This document shows, piece after piece, positions 43,035-51,865 of a stretch of 64,000 bases of DNA. The stretch lies in contig NZ_JAQMWP010000014.1 in assembly GCF_030403745.1 (NCBI RefSeq), forward strand, positions 236,786 through 300,785, read 5' to 3'. The notes under the pieces were generated by a model. It had not been told where the DNA came from, did no database searches, and worked only from the letters and a program-made list of their open reading frames with translations. Made by a program: the position numbers and the translations under genes. The stretch's first letter is position 1. Each line of letters begins with the position of its first letter. The stretch comes from Streptomyces sp. S.PB5 (GTDB lineage: Bacteria > Actinomycetota > Actinomycetes > Streptomycetales > Streptomycetaceae).

Positions 43035-44149
43035 GCGTCCTGAGCGTCCTGAGCGTCCTGAGCGTCCTGAGCGTCCTGAGCGTCCGGGGCCTTGTCCGGA
43101 CGCACGGCCCCGAGGATCGGGTGGGAGGCGATGGGGGAGACCTTGACCTTCTCGCCGGTCCGCGGGGCCTGGACGATCTTCCCCTTGCCGAGATACATCC
43201 CCACGTGGGTGGCGTCGGGGAAGTAGACGACGAGGTCCCCGGGCCGTAGCTCCTCGAGCGGAATACGCGGCAACCGCGCCCACTGCTCCTGACTGGTCCG
43301 GGGAAGGGGTGTCCCCGCATGCCCCCACGCCTGAGAGGTCAGCCCCGAACAGTCGTACTCCCCGGGCCCTTCCGCCCCCCATTTGTACGGCTTCCCGAGC
43401 TGATCCATCGCATAGCGCACCGCCTTGCCACCCCGGGAGGACGGCTTGCGGTCGTCGTCGCTGAGCGCCCCCGAGGCGATGAACTCGTCCTGCGCCTCGG
43501 CGACTTCGTCCTCCTCGAACCGTGCCAGCTCGGTCAGCTGCTCCTCGGTGAGGGAGGCGAGGAGCTCTTCGACGTCGTGCAGTTTCTTCCGTACGGCGTC
43601 CCGGTCCTTCTTCTGCCGTGCGGCGAGGGTCAGTTGGGTGTCGAGCGCGGTCCGCGCCTTCCGTGCCAGCCCGTCGGCCTTCCTCTCGCTGCCGGTCAGC
43701 CGCCCGATCGTCTCGGCCCGCTCCCGCGCCAACTGCCCGATCACATGCCCCTGGTCGAGCGCGTGCTGCGGATCACGGGCCAGCAGCAGACGCACATAGG
43801 GCGAGATGTCGGTGCTGTTCTGATACTGCTGACGGGCCAGCCGCCCGGCCGCGCCCCGGCTGTCGTGGAGGGAGAGCCGGGCCCGGGCGAGCGCGAGGTC
43901 GAGCCGCCGCACCTCGGCCTGCTGTTTCCTCAGCTTCTCCTCGGTGGAGTTGTACGTCTCCGTGGCCTGCTCGGCCTCCCGGTACAGCGTCTGAAGATCC
44001 GTCAGCAGTTCGGCCACGGGCCGTTCGGCGACGGTGCGCTCGGCGGGCGCGTCCGGTTCCGGTACGGCGGTCGCGGGCACGGGTGCGAGGACCGTGCCGG
44101 CCGCCACCGCCGCCGCCGTACACACCAGACGCAGAAGCCTTCCTGACAC
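43013..44149 (-). CDS. Secreted NlpC/P60 peptidoglycan hydrolase with (DAQ) repeat tail
   Basis: 378 residues from GTG 44149, after GGAGGTGATGAC. The signal peptide is followed by a coiled-coil region (about 40-230), typical of RipA-like or Streptomyces SwlA-type hydrolases. The NlpC/P60 domain (about 240-360) has catalytic Cys in YDCSGLTSQAWG and His in ATHVGMYLGKGK. The C terminus is six DAQ repeats encoded by a 9-bp tandem array. It probably cuts D-Glu-meso-DAP type bonds. It overlaps the flavoprotein gene by 22 bases tail-to-tail. Confidence 0.92.
   Translation of the reverse strand: MSGRLLRLVCTAAAVAAGTVLAPVPATAVPEPDAPAERTVAERPVAELLTDLQTLYREAEQATETYNSTEEKLRKQQAEVRRLDLALARARLSLHDSRGAAGRLARQQYQNSTDISPYVRLLLARDPQHALDQGHVIGQLARERAETIGRLTGSERKADGLARKARTALDTQLTLAARQKKDRDAVRKKLHDVEELLASLTEEQLTELARFEEDEVAEAQDEFIASGALSDDDRKPSSRGGKAVRYAMDQLGKPYKWGAEGPGEYDCSGLTSQAWGHAGTPLPRTSQEQWARLPRIPLEELRPGDLVVYFPDATHVGMYLGKGKIVQAPRTGEKVKVSPIASHPILGAVRPDKAPDAQDAQDAQDAQDAQDAQDRDAR
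43031..43084. repeat. Six perfect 9-bp tandem units
   Basis: CTGAGCGTC is repeated six times without a mismatch. On the plus strand the first unit holds the flavoprotein TGA stop. On the minus strand the array encodes (Asp-Ala-Gln)6 at the C terminus of the NlpC/P60 protein. Confidence 0.95.
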
Positions 44150-44252
44150 GTCATCACCTCCGGTGCGGGACAGCCCCTCTGCTCCGCACGGTGAGCATCA
44201 GGCGGGCGGCCGGGGTTCGCGCGTCGGGCGTGCGCGGTTCGGCCCAATCACG

Positions 44253-44582
44253 TCACTCGTCGGGGTTCTCCGGCTTGCCGCCCGGCGTGGCGTCGGGCTT
44301 GGAGTCAGGTTTTGACCAGGGCCAGCGAATCCCGCTCGGCTTACCTTCTGGGTCGTACTCGTACTTCCACCCCTGCTGGAGGCCGAGCCGCTTGCCCTGC
44401 CCGCGCGGGACCCGGCGGTAGACCAGCACGGTCGGCGGTCCGCCGTCGGCGTCCGGGACCGGGATCCGGTAGTGCTTGGGCGGGTGGCCGGTCGGGCCCA
44501 GGAGGACGGGCAGGACGCGGCCGTCCATCGGGCCGCCCTCGAAGGGGGTGTCTTCGCTCTTCACGGGACCAGTGTCAGACAT
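44253..44582 (-). CDS. Small hypothetical protein downstream of TetR
   Basis: 109 residues from ATG 44582, which lies inside the 3' end of the TetR gene (8-base overlap), so the two are co-translated. It is soluble, Pro/Lys-rich and ends in repeated PDSKPDATPGGKPENPDE. The central part (PTVLVYRRVPRGQGKRLGLQQGWKYEYDPEG) looks like a small beta domain. No family was recognised. Confidence 0.75.
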   Translation of the reverse strand: MSDTGPVKSEDTPFEGGPMDGRVLPVLLGPTGHPPKHYRIPVPDADGGPPTVLVYRRVPRGQGKRLGLQQGWKYEYDPEGKPSGIRWPWSKPDSKPDATPGGKPENPDE

Positions 44583-45225
44583 CCGCCGCGAGAGCCCGCA
44601 CCAGCTCCGAGGTCTGCGGGTCGCGTCGCGCGGTCACGGACATCACGGCGACGAACTGCTCGACCAGCCAGTCCCGCAACTCGTCGACCGGCGGTTCCTT
44701 GTCGTCGTCCAGCCAGATCAGCGAGGCCGCCTCGACCGCGGTGATCCACATCCGCACGGTCATCCGCAGCCGCGCGCTGGGCTCGGTGACCCCGAGATGG
44801 CTGAGGATGTGCCGAGCGGCGGCCCGCCGCACACCGTCCACGATGGCCGTCGTACGCGAGGTCTCGACGACACTCCCGCCTTGGAGCAGCGCGCTGAACC
44901 CGGCGTCGTGCTGGTCGACGAAGGCGAGGTAGCGGTCGAGGGCGCGGGAGAGACGGGTGAGCAGCGGGCCTTCGTGAGGCTCGTCGAAGCACTGCCGGAG
45001 CTCGTCGGCGGCGGAGCGGAGGGCGGCCTCGTAGAGCTGCTGCTTGCCGCCCGGGAAGTACCGGTAGACCAGGGGGCGGGAGACTCCGGCCGCCTCGGCC
45101 ACGTCGTCGAGGGAGACCTCCTCGGGGGCGCGGTGCGCGAAGAGACCGAGGGCGGCTTCGAGGAGCTGGCTGCGGCGTTCCTCGACGCTGAGGCGACGGT
45201 AGGCGGGGGCGGCGGGCGGGGTCAT
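44575..45225 (-). CDS. TetR-family transcriptional regulator
   Basis: 216 residues from ATG 45225. The N-terminal HTH is clear: RRSQLLEAALGLFAHRAPEEVSLDDVAEAAGVSRPLVYRYFPGGKQQLYEAAL. The C-terminal ligand domain is helical with no recognised ligand. It lies downstream of the AurF-like gene on the same strand, with a repeat element between them. The AurF-like gene is a candidate target by position only. Confidence 0.92.
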   Translation of the reverse strand: MTPPAAPAYRRLSVEERRSQLLEAALGLFAHRAPEEVSLDDVAEAAGVSRPLVYRYFPGGKQQLYEAALRSAADELRQCFDEPHEGPLLTRLSRALDRYLAFVDQHDAGFSALLQGGSVVETSRTTAIVDGVRRAAARHILSHLGVTEPSARLRMTVRMWITAVEAASLIWLDDDKEPPVDELRDWLVEQFVAVMSVTARRDPQTSELVRALAADV

Positions 45226-45258
45226 GCCTCGCAGGGTAGTCGGCCGTCTGCGGATTCG

Positions 45259-45389
45259 TTGTGGCTGGTCGCGCAGTTCCCCGCGCCCCTAAAAGGCCGG
45301 GACAGCCAGGCATGCCTTGACTGCACCCCCTAAGGGGCGCGGGGCTGTATCGATATGCGGCTCCGCCGCGTGGGCGCGACCAGCCCCCA
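45259..45389. repeat. Long imperfect inverted repeat (Streptomyces intergenic repeat)
   Basis: GGCTGGTCGCGCAGTTCC and CCCCGCGCCCCT on the left are mirrored on the right by AGGGGCGCGGGGCTGT and GCGCGACCAGCC, so a long stem of about 30 bases with interruptions can form over 45259-45389. This word recurs between genes in many Streptomyces genomes, from general knowledge. It separates the AurF-like gene from the TetR gene. Confidence 0.8.
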
Positions 45390-45406
45390 CCGTCCCGCAG
45401 CCTGCA

Positions 45407-46345
45407 TCAGGCCAGTAGACCCGATGACCTCCACAGCCGCCGCCCCATGCCCCGCAGCACCCCAATGTCATCCAGGAAGTCCGTCAACTTCTTCGCACCT
45501 GTCTGCATGACTTCCCTGCGATGCCCGCTAGCCCGCACCTGCATCACAGCCTCCCGCCGGTCCAATCCCACATTCGTGTAGACCTCGGGGTTAACAAACG
45601 CCACCGAGAACACCCGAGCGAACTCCCCGGACGTCACCCGGGTGAACTCCTGCGACCACCGAGGCGCGGTCACCATCTGCCGCCGCAGCTCCTCGCGGGC
45701 GTACCGCACATGCCGTGCCTCCTCGACGACATGTATCCGCGTGACCCCCCGGACCAGGGTCTGCACCCGCTCGTCCGGGAACGTCAGCCGCTGCATCCAG
45801 TCGAGAACCTCCTCACCGAGCAGCGTCGCCGTGAAGGACCCCGGAGTCGTGGAGATCGTCTTGAACAGCCGCCCGAGGTTCCGATGCGCCCGGCTCACCG
45901 GATACCAGGGCGTGTCCCCGTGGGAGATCAGCCGCGCGAACATCTTGGAGTGCCGGCACTCGTCCTCGATCTCGGTCAGCGCGTACCGCACATGCGCGCT
46001 CGTCGCCGCCTTGTCGTAGATGTGCCGGACGAGCAGCTGCATGAGGATGAGCTCGAACCAGATCCCGAGCGAGGCGAGCGCGGCTGCCTCGTGCTGGGAC
46101 AGCAGGATGCGCTGCTCCTCGCTCATCCGCCGCCACATCGGGGTGTCGTACAGGGACACCAGTTCCGGCGGCCAGAACCACTTGCCCTCCTCGAAGGGCG
46201 CGTTCCAGTCGAGTTCCTTGTCGGGGTCGAAGGAGTGCTTGGCGGAGGAGTCGAGCAGCCGCTCGGCCACTTGCTCCCGGTCCTTGAGCAGGCCGAGCGC
46301 GTCGCGGAGCCCCGCGAGCGCATCGGCGTCCGTCAGCGTCGTCAT
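45407..46345 (-). CDS. AurF-like diiron oxygenase
   Basis: 312 residues from ATG 46345. A four-helix diiron fold is supported by ALTEIEDECRHSKMFARL and IHVVEEARHVRYAREEL, two E-x2-H-type motifs, with further acidic ligands in EAAALASLGIWFELIL and LLGEEVLDWMQ. This pattern matches the AurF p-aminobenzoate N-oxygenase family. No peroxygenation substrate or cluster is visible. It is divergent from a second diiron protein 89 bp away. Confidence 0.88.
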   Translation of the reverse strand: MTTLTDADALAGLRDALGLLKDREQVAERLLDSSAKHSFDPDKELDWNAPFEEGKWFWPPELVSLYDTPMWRRMSEEQRILLSQHEAAALASLGIWFELILMQLLVRHIYDKAATSAHVRYALTEIEDECRHSKMFARLISHGDTPWYPVSRAHRNLGRLFKTISTTPGSFTATLLGEEVLDWMQRLTFPDERVQTLVRGVTRIHVVEEARHVRYAREELRRQMVTAPRWSQEFTRVTSGEFARVFSVAFVNPEVYTNVGLDRREAVMQVRASGHRREVMQTGAKKLTDFLDDIGVLRGMGRRLWRSSGLLA

Positions 46346-46434
46346 GAGGTTATGAGACTGCTTGTCAGCAAGACCGTCAATCCCTTGCGCACGACTTGTT
46401 GACCCCGCGTCTACGAAGGGGCAGCCTGCGGAAC

Positions 46435-47541
46435 ATGCCGACTTTCGACCTGTACGCCACAGATCCGGGAGACCCCCACTGGCAGGTGCCGGCGACCGGC
46501 GCGGCGCGCTTCAGCTGGGAGTACGACGATGGTCGCGACCGTCTCCTCGCGCTCTACCAGAAGGGCAAGGACAAGCAGTGGGACGGGCAGAAACGCATCG
46601 ACTGGGAGCTGGAGGTCGATCCCGCCGACCCCCTCGGCACCCCCGACGAGTCCATGTCCCTGTACGGCACCAAGTACTGGGCGAAGATGACCGACGCGGA
46701 CAAGGGCGAGCTGCGGCGGCACTACGCCTCCTGGCAGTTCAGCCAGTTCCTGCACGGCGAGCAGGGCGCCATGGTGTGCGCCGCGCGGATCGTCGAGTCC
46801 GTCCCCGATCTCGACGCGAAGTTCTACTCGGCGACCCAGGTCATGGACGAGGCCCGGCACGCGGAGATCTACGGCCGCTTCCTGCACGAGAAGATCGGGA
46901 TGCTCTACCCGGTCAACGACAACCTCCAGTCCCTCCTCGGCGACACGCTCCGGGACAGCCGCTGGGACATGCCGTACCTCGGCATGCAGGTCCTCATCGA
47001 GGGCCTCGCCCTCGCCGCCTTCGGCATGATCCGCGACACGACGGACAAGCCGCTGCCGAAGCAGATCCTGGCGTACGTCATGCAGGACGAGGCGAGGCAC
47101 GTGGCCTTCGGGCGCATGGCGCTGCGCGACTACTACAAGCAGCTCAGCGACGCCGAACTCCGCGAACGCGAGGAATTCGTCATCGAGGGCTGCTACTTGA
47201 TGCGCGACCGCCTCCGGGGCGTCGAGGTCCTGGAGAACTTCGGCATCCCCACCGCCGAGGCCGAGGAGTACAGCGAGCAGTCCGAGTTCCTCGCCCTGTT
47301 CCGGCAGTTGCTGTTCTCCCGGATCGTCCCGTGCGTCAAGGACATCGGCCTGTGGGGGAAACGCCTCCAGCAGGCCTACGTCGACATGGGCGTCTTCGAG
47401 ATGGGCGACTCCAACCTCGATCTGCTGATGGCCCAGGACGAGGAGCTCGCCGAGAAACTGGATGCGGAGCGCTTCGCGGCGGAGGAGCATGACCGGGTCG
47501 CGGAGGTGCGGCAGTCGATCGACCTGGGAGCCAGTGAGTGA
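46435..47541 (+). CDS. Ferritin-like/R2-type diiron protein
   Basis: 368 residues from ATG 46435. Two E-x-x-RH motifs (ATQVMDEARHAEIYGRF and YVMQDEARHVAFGRMAL) plus glutamates in FLHGEQGAMVCAARIVE and IEGLALAAFGMIRD give a complete diiron site. The family is related to ferritin-like oxidases and is distinct from AurF. Function is unknown. Its TGA overlaps the GTG of the ADP-ribosylglycohydrolase gene by four bases. Confidence 0.88.
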   Translation: MPTFDLYATDPGDPHWQVPATGAARFSWEYDDGRDRLLALYQKGKDKQWDGQKRIDWELEVDPADPLGTPDESMSLYGTKYWAKMTDADKGELRRHYASWQFSQFLHGEQGAMVCAARIVESVPDLDAKFYSATQVMDEARHAEIYGRFLHEKIGMLYPVNDNLQSLLGDTLRDSRWDMPYLGMQVLIEGLALAAFGMIRDTTDKPLPKQILAYVMQDEARHVAFGRMALRDYYKQLSDAELREREEFVIEGCYLMRDRLRGVEVLENFGIPTAEAEEYSEQSEFLALFRQLLFSRIVPCVKDIGLWGKRLQQAYVDMGVFEMGDSNLDLLMAQDEELAEKLDAERFAAEEHDRVAEVRQSIDLGASE

Positions 47542-48434
47542 GTGCCGTTCCGGACCGAGCCGCCGCCCGCCGCAGCCTTGAGGGCCTCGCCCTCGGGGAC
47601 GCCTTCGGCGAGCGCTGGTTCCCGCTCTTCCGCGAGCCCCGGCAGGCGTACGACGAGGTCCGCGCCCGTCGTGCGCCGGAGGAGCCCGAGTGGCACTGGA
47701 CCGACGACACGGCCATGGCGCTCGGCGTCTTCCGGGTCCTCGACGAGTTCGGCGAGATACGGCAGACCGAGCTCGCCCACGCCTTCGCGCTCTTCTACGA
47801 CGCCGATCCCGCCCGTGGATACGGCCACGGCATGCACCAGCTCCTGCCCCGCCTCCTCCACGAGCCCGCCCGCTGGCCGGAGTTCGCCCGCGAGCTGTTC
47901 GGCGGCGAGGGCAGCCTCGGCAACGGCTCCGCGATGCGGGTGGCGCCGCTGGGGGCGTGGTTCCACACCGACCTGTCCCGGGTGGTCGAGCAGGCCACGT
48001 TGTCGGCCGAGGTCACTCACGCCCACGCGGAGGGCGTCGCGGGTGCGGTCGCCGTGGCGGTGGCCGCGGCACTCTCGGCCGACCACGAGCTGACCCTCGA
48101 CGCGGTGGCGGCCCTGACACCGGCGAGCGCGGTACGCGACGGTCTCGTCCGCGCCGCCGAGGTCCCGTTCGCCACGGAACCCTGGAAGGCCTCCGACCTC
48201 CTCGGCAACGGACAGCGGATCCGCGCCGACGACACCGTCCCCTTCGCCCTCTGGTCCGCGGCCCGCCACCCCGACGACCTCGTCTCCGCCCTGTGGACCA
48301 CCGCCGAGGGCTTCGGCGACGTCGACACCACCTGCGCCATCACGGGCGGCGTCGTGGCCGCCCGGACGGGCGTGACGGAGGCACCGGAGGGATGGCTGCG
48401 GCGCCGGGAGGCGGTACCCGGCGGAGCCGCCTAG
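47538..48434 (+). CDS. ADP-ribosylglycohydrolase family protein
   Basis: 298 residues from GTG 47538, overlapping the diiron gene by four bases. The metal-binding motifs are intact: LALGDAFGE, EWHWTDDTAMALGVF (TDDT) and GDVDTTCAITGGVVAA (DxDT). Family members remove ADP-ribose from proteins or small molecules using two magnesium ions. The start overlap suggests translational coupling with the ferritin-like protein. The TAG stop is shared, on opposite strands, with the convergent DUF3291 gene (CTAG at 48431-48434). Confidence 0.92.
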   Translation: MSAVPDRAAARRSLEGLALGDAFGERWFPLFREPRQAYDEVRARRAPEEPEWHWTDDTAMALGVFRVLDEFGEIRQTELAHAFALFYDADPARGYGHGMHQLLPRLLHEPARWPEFARELFGGEGSLGNGSAMRVAPLGAWFHTDLSRVVEQATLSAEVTHAHAEGVAGAVAVAVAAALSADHELTLDAVAALTPASAVRDGLVRAAEVPFATEPWKASDLLGNGQRIRADDTVPFALWSAARHPDDLVSALWTTAEGFGDVDTTCAITGGVVAARTGVTEAPEGWLRRREAVPGGAA

Positions 48435-48937
48435 ACCCCGCAGCCCAGATCCTCCGGCACCGTGAACGACACCGGCTCCGCGCCCTGCGCCGGGAACGAC
48501 GTCCGCAGCGTGAAGGCGTACGGCGTCGGCCCGCTGGCCCGCAGATGCAGCAGCCGCGCCTCCGCCTCCGCGACCGTCGGACGGTGCCCGGCCGGGACCC
48601 ACCACAGGGCCGTCATCGCCTCCACCGCCTTCTCGAACCACGCGCGGCGCCGCGACAGCATCTCGCGGTGCTGCCCCTGGTACATGAAGGCCGTCAGCGC
48701 GTCGGTGTCCCGCCACACCGTCAGGTTGATGATCAGCCAGTCGTCGCCGAAGGCCTTGATGTCGGTGGCGTCGCCGCCCTCGGACTGCAGCCGCCAGACA
48801 TAGCCGTCGGCGGCCTCCGCGGAGGCGTTGACCGGGTCGAGGGCGTCGACGAAATCCTTCAACTCGGGCGAGTCCAGCGGGAACTTGAGGCGGGAGATGT
48901 TGACCTGGGCGAGTTCGTACGCGGCGGCTGAAGTCAT
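48431..48937 (-). CDS. DUF3291 family protein
   Basis: 168 residues from ATG 48937. AYELAQVNISRLKFPLDSPELKDFVDALDPVN and WLIINLTVWRDTDALTAFMYQGQHREMLSRRRAWFEK are the family's signature regions, with a ferredoxin-like dimeric alpha/beta barrel expected as in antibiotic monooxygenase-like proteins. It was once annotated as spheroidene monooxygenase-like. Activity is unknown. Confidence 0.88.
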   Translation of the reverse strand: MTSAAAYELAQVNISRLKFPLDSPELKDFVDALDPVNASAEAADGYVWRLQSEGGDATDIKAFGDDWLIINLTVWRDTDALTAFMYQGQHREMLSRRRAWFEKAVEAMTALWWVPAGHRPTVAEAEARLLHLRASGPTPYAFTLRTSFPAQGAEPVSFTVPEDLGCGV

Positions 48938-48982
48938 GTACCGAACGTTAGGTAGGGAGTTGTGGTCGACGGTACCCCCGTC

Positions 48983-50464
48983 TCAGTGCTCGAGCACCGC
49001 CTCCATCACCGCCCGGGCGATCGGCGCCGCGTCCCCGCCCCCGCTGATCTCGCCCCGGTCCGCCTCCGCGTCCTCCACCACCACGGCCACCGCCACCTTC
49101 GGCTCCATGTCCCGCTCCCCCTGCGCCCAGGAGATGAACCAGGCATACGGCGTCCCGGAGTTGCCGATCCCGTGCTGAGCGGTGCCGGTCTTGCCGCCGA
49201 CCGTCGCCCCGGGGATGGCGGCGTTGGTGCCGGTGCCCTCCGTCACCACGTCCTCCATCAGCTCCTTCAGCCGCACCGCGGTCGCCGGATGCATCGCCTG
49301 CCGCAGCGGCCGCGTACCCGCCGTCGACACCGTGGCACCGCCCGACCGGGTGGTGCGCTCCACGAGGTACGGCGACCGGATCTGCCCCCCGTTGGCCACG
49401 GCCGCCGACACCAGCGCCATCTGCAGGGGCGTGGCCCGAGTGTTGTACTGCCCGATCGACGACAGCGCGAGCTGCGCCTTGTCCACGGAGACGTCGAAGG
49501 TGCTCTCGGCGACGGAGAACGGAATGCCGAGCCCCTGGTCGTTGAACCCGAACCCCGCCGCCGTGGCCGCCATGTCCGCCACGCCCACCCGCACCCCCAG
49601 CTTGGCGAAGACCGTGTTGCACGACCACACGAAGGCCGCGTGCACCGAGGCGTCCGCGCACCCCTTCGCCTCGTTCACCAGCGAGGTCGACGTCCCCGGC
49701 AGCGGATACGGGTCCGGTGAGTCGGTCGGCTCGTCCACGTCCGTCACCACCCCCGCGTCCAGCGCGGCCGCCGCCGTGACCACCTTGAAGGTCGACCCCG
49801 GCGGATAGGTCTGCCGGATCGCCCGGTTGAGCATCGGCTTGTCCGGATCCTCGTTCAGCCCCGCCCAGGACCGCTTCACGGACGCGTCGTTCCCGGACAG
49901 CACCCCGGGGTCGTACGACGGACTCGACACCAGCGCCAGAATCCGCCCGCTGGACGGCTCGACGGCCGCCACGGCACCCTTTCTCCCCGCCAGTCCCGCG
50001 TAAGCGGCCTCCTGCGCACCCCTGTCGAGGGTGGTGACCACGTCCCCGCCCGCACTCCGGTCCCGGGTGAAGTCGTTCCAGAGCGGGAACGCCGACAGCA
50101 TCGGGTCGCTCCCGGACAGGACGCCGTCCTCGGCGTGCTCCAGGAAGGTCGTGCCGTAGATCTGCGAGGCGAACCCGGTGACGGGTGCGTACAACGGCCC
50201 CTTCGGATACGTCCGTTCGTAGCGCAGCCGCCCCTCCGTGTCCCGGGAGCCCGTGACCGGCTTGCCGCCGACCAGGATGTCGCCGCGGGGCTGGCCGTAA
50301 AGGGCGATGGCGGAACGGCGGTTGGCGGGATTGTCGTCGTAGGACCGGGCCTGGAAGACCTGGACGCGGGTGGCGTTGACGAGCAGCGCCACCAGCAGCA
50401 GGGCGCAGAAGCAGGCCGCGTGCCGGATGTAGCGGGTCATGAGCCGGGTCCCGTCCGGGGTCAC
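48983..50464 (-). CDS. Penicillin-binding protein, class B transpeptidase
   Basis: 493 residues from GTG 50464, which overlaps the FtsW-like stop (GTGA) and has GGGGAGG seven bases upstream; ATG 50440 is possible but lacks a good site. There is one N-terminal membrane anchor (YIRHAACFCALLLVALLV), a dimerisation domain to about 200, and the transpeptidase domain with SxxK in YPPGSTFKV, SxN as SCN in WSCNTVFAK and KTG in GGKTGTAQH. It forms a pair with the adjacent SEDS protein. It lacks PASTA domains. Confidence 0.95.
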   Translation of the reverse strand: MTPDGTRLMTRYIRHAACFCALLLVALLVNATRVQVFQARSYDDNPANRRSAIALYGQPRGDILVGGKPVTGSRDTEGRLRYERTYPKGPLYAPVTGFASQIYGTTFLEHAEDGVLSGSDPMLSAFPLWNDFTRDRSAGGDVVTTLDRGAQEAAYAGLAGRKGAVAAVEPSSGRILALVSSPSYDPGVLSGNDASVKRSWAGLNEDPDKPMLNRAIRQTYPPGSTFKVVTAAAALDAGVVTDVDEPTDSPDPYPLPGTSTSLVNEAKGCADASVHAAFVWSCNTVFAKLGVRVGVADMAATAAGFGFNDQGLGIPFSVAESTFDVSVDKAQLALSSIGQYNTRATPLQMALVSAAVANGGQIRSPYLVERTTRSGGATVSTAGTRPLRQAMHPATAVRLKELMEDVVTEGTGTNAAIPGATVGGKTGTAQHGIGNSGTPYAWFISWAQGERDMEPKVAVAVVVEDAEADRGEISGGGDAAPIARAVMEAVLEH

Positions 50465-51822
50465 GGGGCCACCTCCCCGTCGTACTGGCTCCTGGCCGAG
50501 TCGCTCACCCGGATCAGCAGCGCCACGATCGCCCAGTTGGTGACGACCGACGACCCGCCCTGCGCCAGGAACGGCATCGCCATCCCGGTCAGCGGGATCA
50601 GCCCGGTCACCCCGCCCGCGATGACGAACACCTGGAGCGCCACGATCGAGGCGAGCCCGACGGCGAGCAGCCGCCCGAACGGGTCGCGCAACGACAGCCC
50701 GGCCCGGATCCCGCGCTCCACCAGCAGCGCGTAGAGCAGAAAGATGGCCGACAGGCCCGCGAGCCCCAGCTCCTCGCCCGCCGTCGCCAGGATGAAGTCC
50801 GACTTGGCGGCGAACCCGATGAGGATCGAGTGCCCGAGCCCGAGCCCGGTGCCGAGCATCCCGCCGGCGGCGAAGGCGAAGAGCGACTGCGCCAGCTGAT
50901 TGGGGCCCTGTCCCGCCTCGATCGACGCGAACGGATGCAGCCAGTCCTGCACCCGGCTGTGCACATGCGGCTCCAGCCACCCCACGGCGACCGCCCCGAG
51001 GGCGGCGAGGACGAGCCCGACGGCGATCCACCCGGTGCGCCCGGTGGCCACGTACAGCAGGACGACGAACAGGCCGAAGAACAGCAGCGAGGTCCCGAGG
51101 TCCCGCTCCAGGACGAGCACGCAGACACTGAGCAACCAGATGGCGACGATCGGCCCGAGCACCCGCCCGGTGGGCAACTGGAGCCGCCACACCCGCCGTC
51201 CGGCGTAGGCGAGGGCGTTGTGGTTGGCCGCCAGATAGGCCGCGAAGAAGACCGCGAGGAGCACCTTCGCGAACTCGCCCGGCTGGATGGAGAAGCCGGC
51301 GATCCGGATCCAGATCCGGGCCCCGTTCACGGAGGGGAAGAAGATCGGCAGGGTGAGCAGGACGAGGGCGGCGGCGACACAGACGTACGCGTACCGCTGG
51401 AGCGTGCGATGGTCGCGCAGCAGCAGTACGACCACGATGAACAGGGCGACCCCGACCGTGGACCACACCAGTTGGGCGGGGGCGGCCCGGTCGCCGGGTG
51501 TCTCCAGGTCGAGCCGGTAGATGAGGACCAGGCCGAGCCCGTTGAGCAGCACCCCGATGGGCAGCAGCAGCGGATCGGCGTACGGCGCCCGGCAGCGCAC
51601 CGCGAGATGCGCGACCAGCGCGAGCACACCGAGCCCGGCGCCGTAACCGGCGGCGCCGGGCGGGACGGTGCCGTGCTTCGCGAGGCCGACGTCGCAGTAG
51701 CCGTACACGGAGAGCAGTACGGCGACGACGATGAGGGCGAGTTCGATGCCACGGCGCCGGGGGAGGCGTACGGGGGGAGCGGGGGTGTCCGTCTGGGCCA
51801 CGGTGGTTCCGGCCTTGGTCAT
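50461..51822 (-). CDS. SEDS peptidoglycan polymerase, FtsW/RodA/SpoVE family
   Basis: 453 residues from ATG 51822, with about 10-12 membrane segments. Family motifs are NGARIWIRIAGFSIQPGEFAKVLL, LERDLGTSLLFFGLFV, AGQGPNQLAQSLFAFAAGGMLGTGLGLG, ATAGEELGLAG and GVTGLIPLTGMAMPFLAQGGSS. It should polymerise lipid II glycan strands together with the adjacent class B PBP. The pair is likely used for growth or sporulation, as in other Streptomyces SEDS/PBP pairs; which one cannot be told. Confidence 0.95.
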   Translation of the reverse strand: MTKAGTTVAQTDTPAPPVRLPRRRGIELALIVVAVLLSVYGYCDVGLAKHGTVPPGAAGYGAGLGVLALVAHLAVRCRAPYADPLLLPIGVLLNGLGLVLIYRLDLETPGDRAAPAQLVWSTVGVALFIVVVLLLRDHRTLQRYAYVCVAAALVLLTLPIFFPSVNGARIWIRIAGFSIQPGEFAKVLLAVFFAAYLAANHNALAYAGRRVWRLQLPTGRVLGPIVAIWLLSVCVLVLERDLGTSLLFFGLFVVLLYVATGRTGWIAVGLVLAALGAVAVGWLEPHVHSRVQDWLHPFASIEAGQGPNQLAQSLFAFAAGGMLGTGLGLGHSILIGFAAKSDFILATAGEELGLAGLSAIFLLYALLVERGIRAGLSLRDPFGRLLAVGLASIVALQVFVIAGGVTGLIPLTGMAMPFLAQGGSSVVTNWAIVALLIRVSDSARSQYDGEVAP

Positions 51823-51865
51823 GTCCGGAACTTACCCAAATGGGCCAGGTTGTCTTCCTAGCCGC

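Noticed and set aside
43031..43084. CRISPR or iteron-type replication origin
   Set aside because: The 9-bp units are uninterrupted, in frame with a coding sequence and far from any replication gene.
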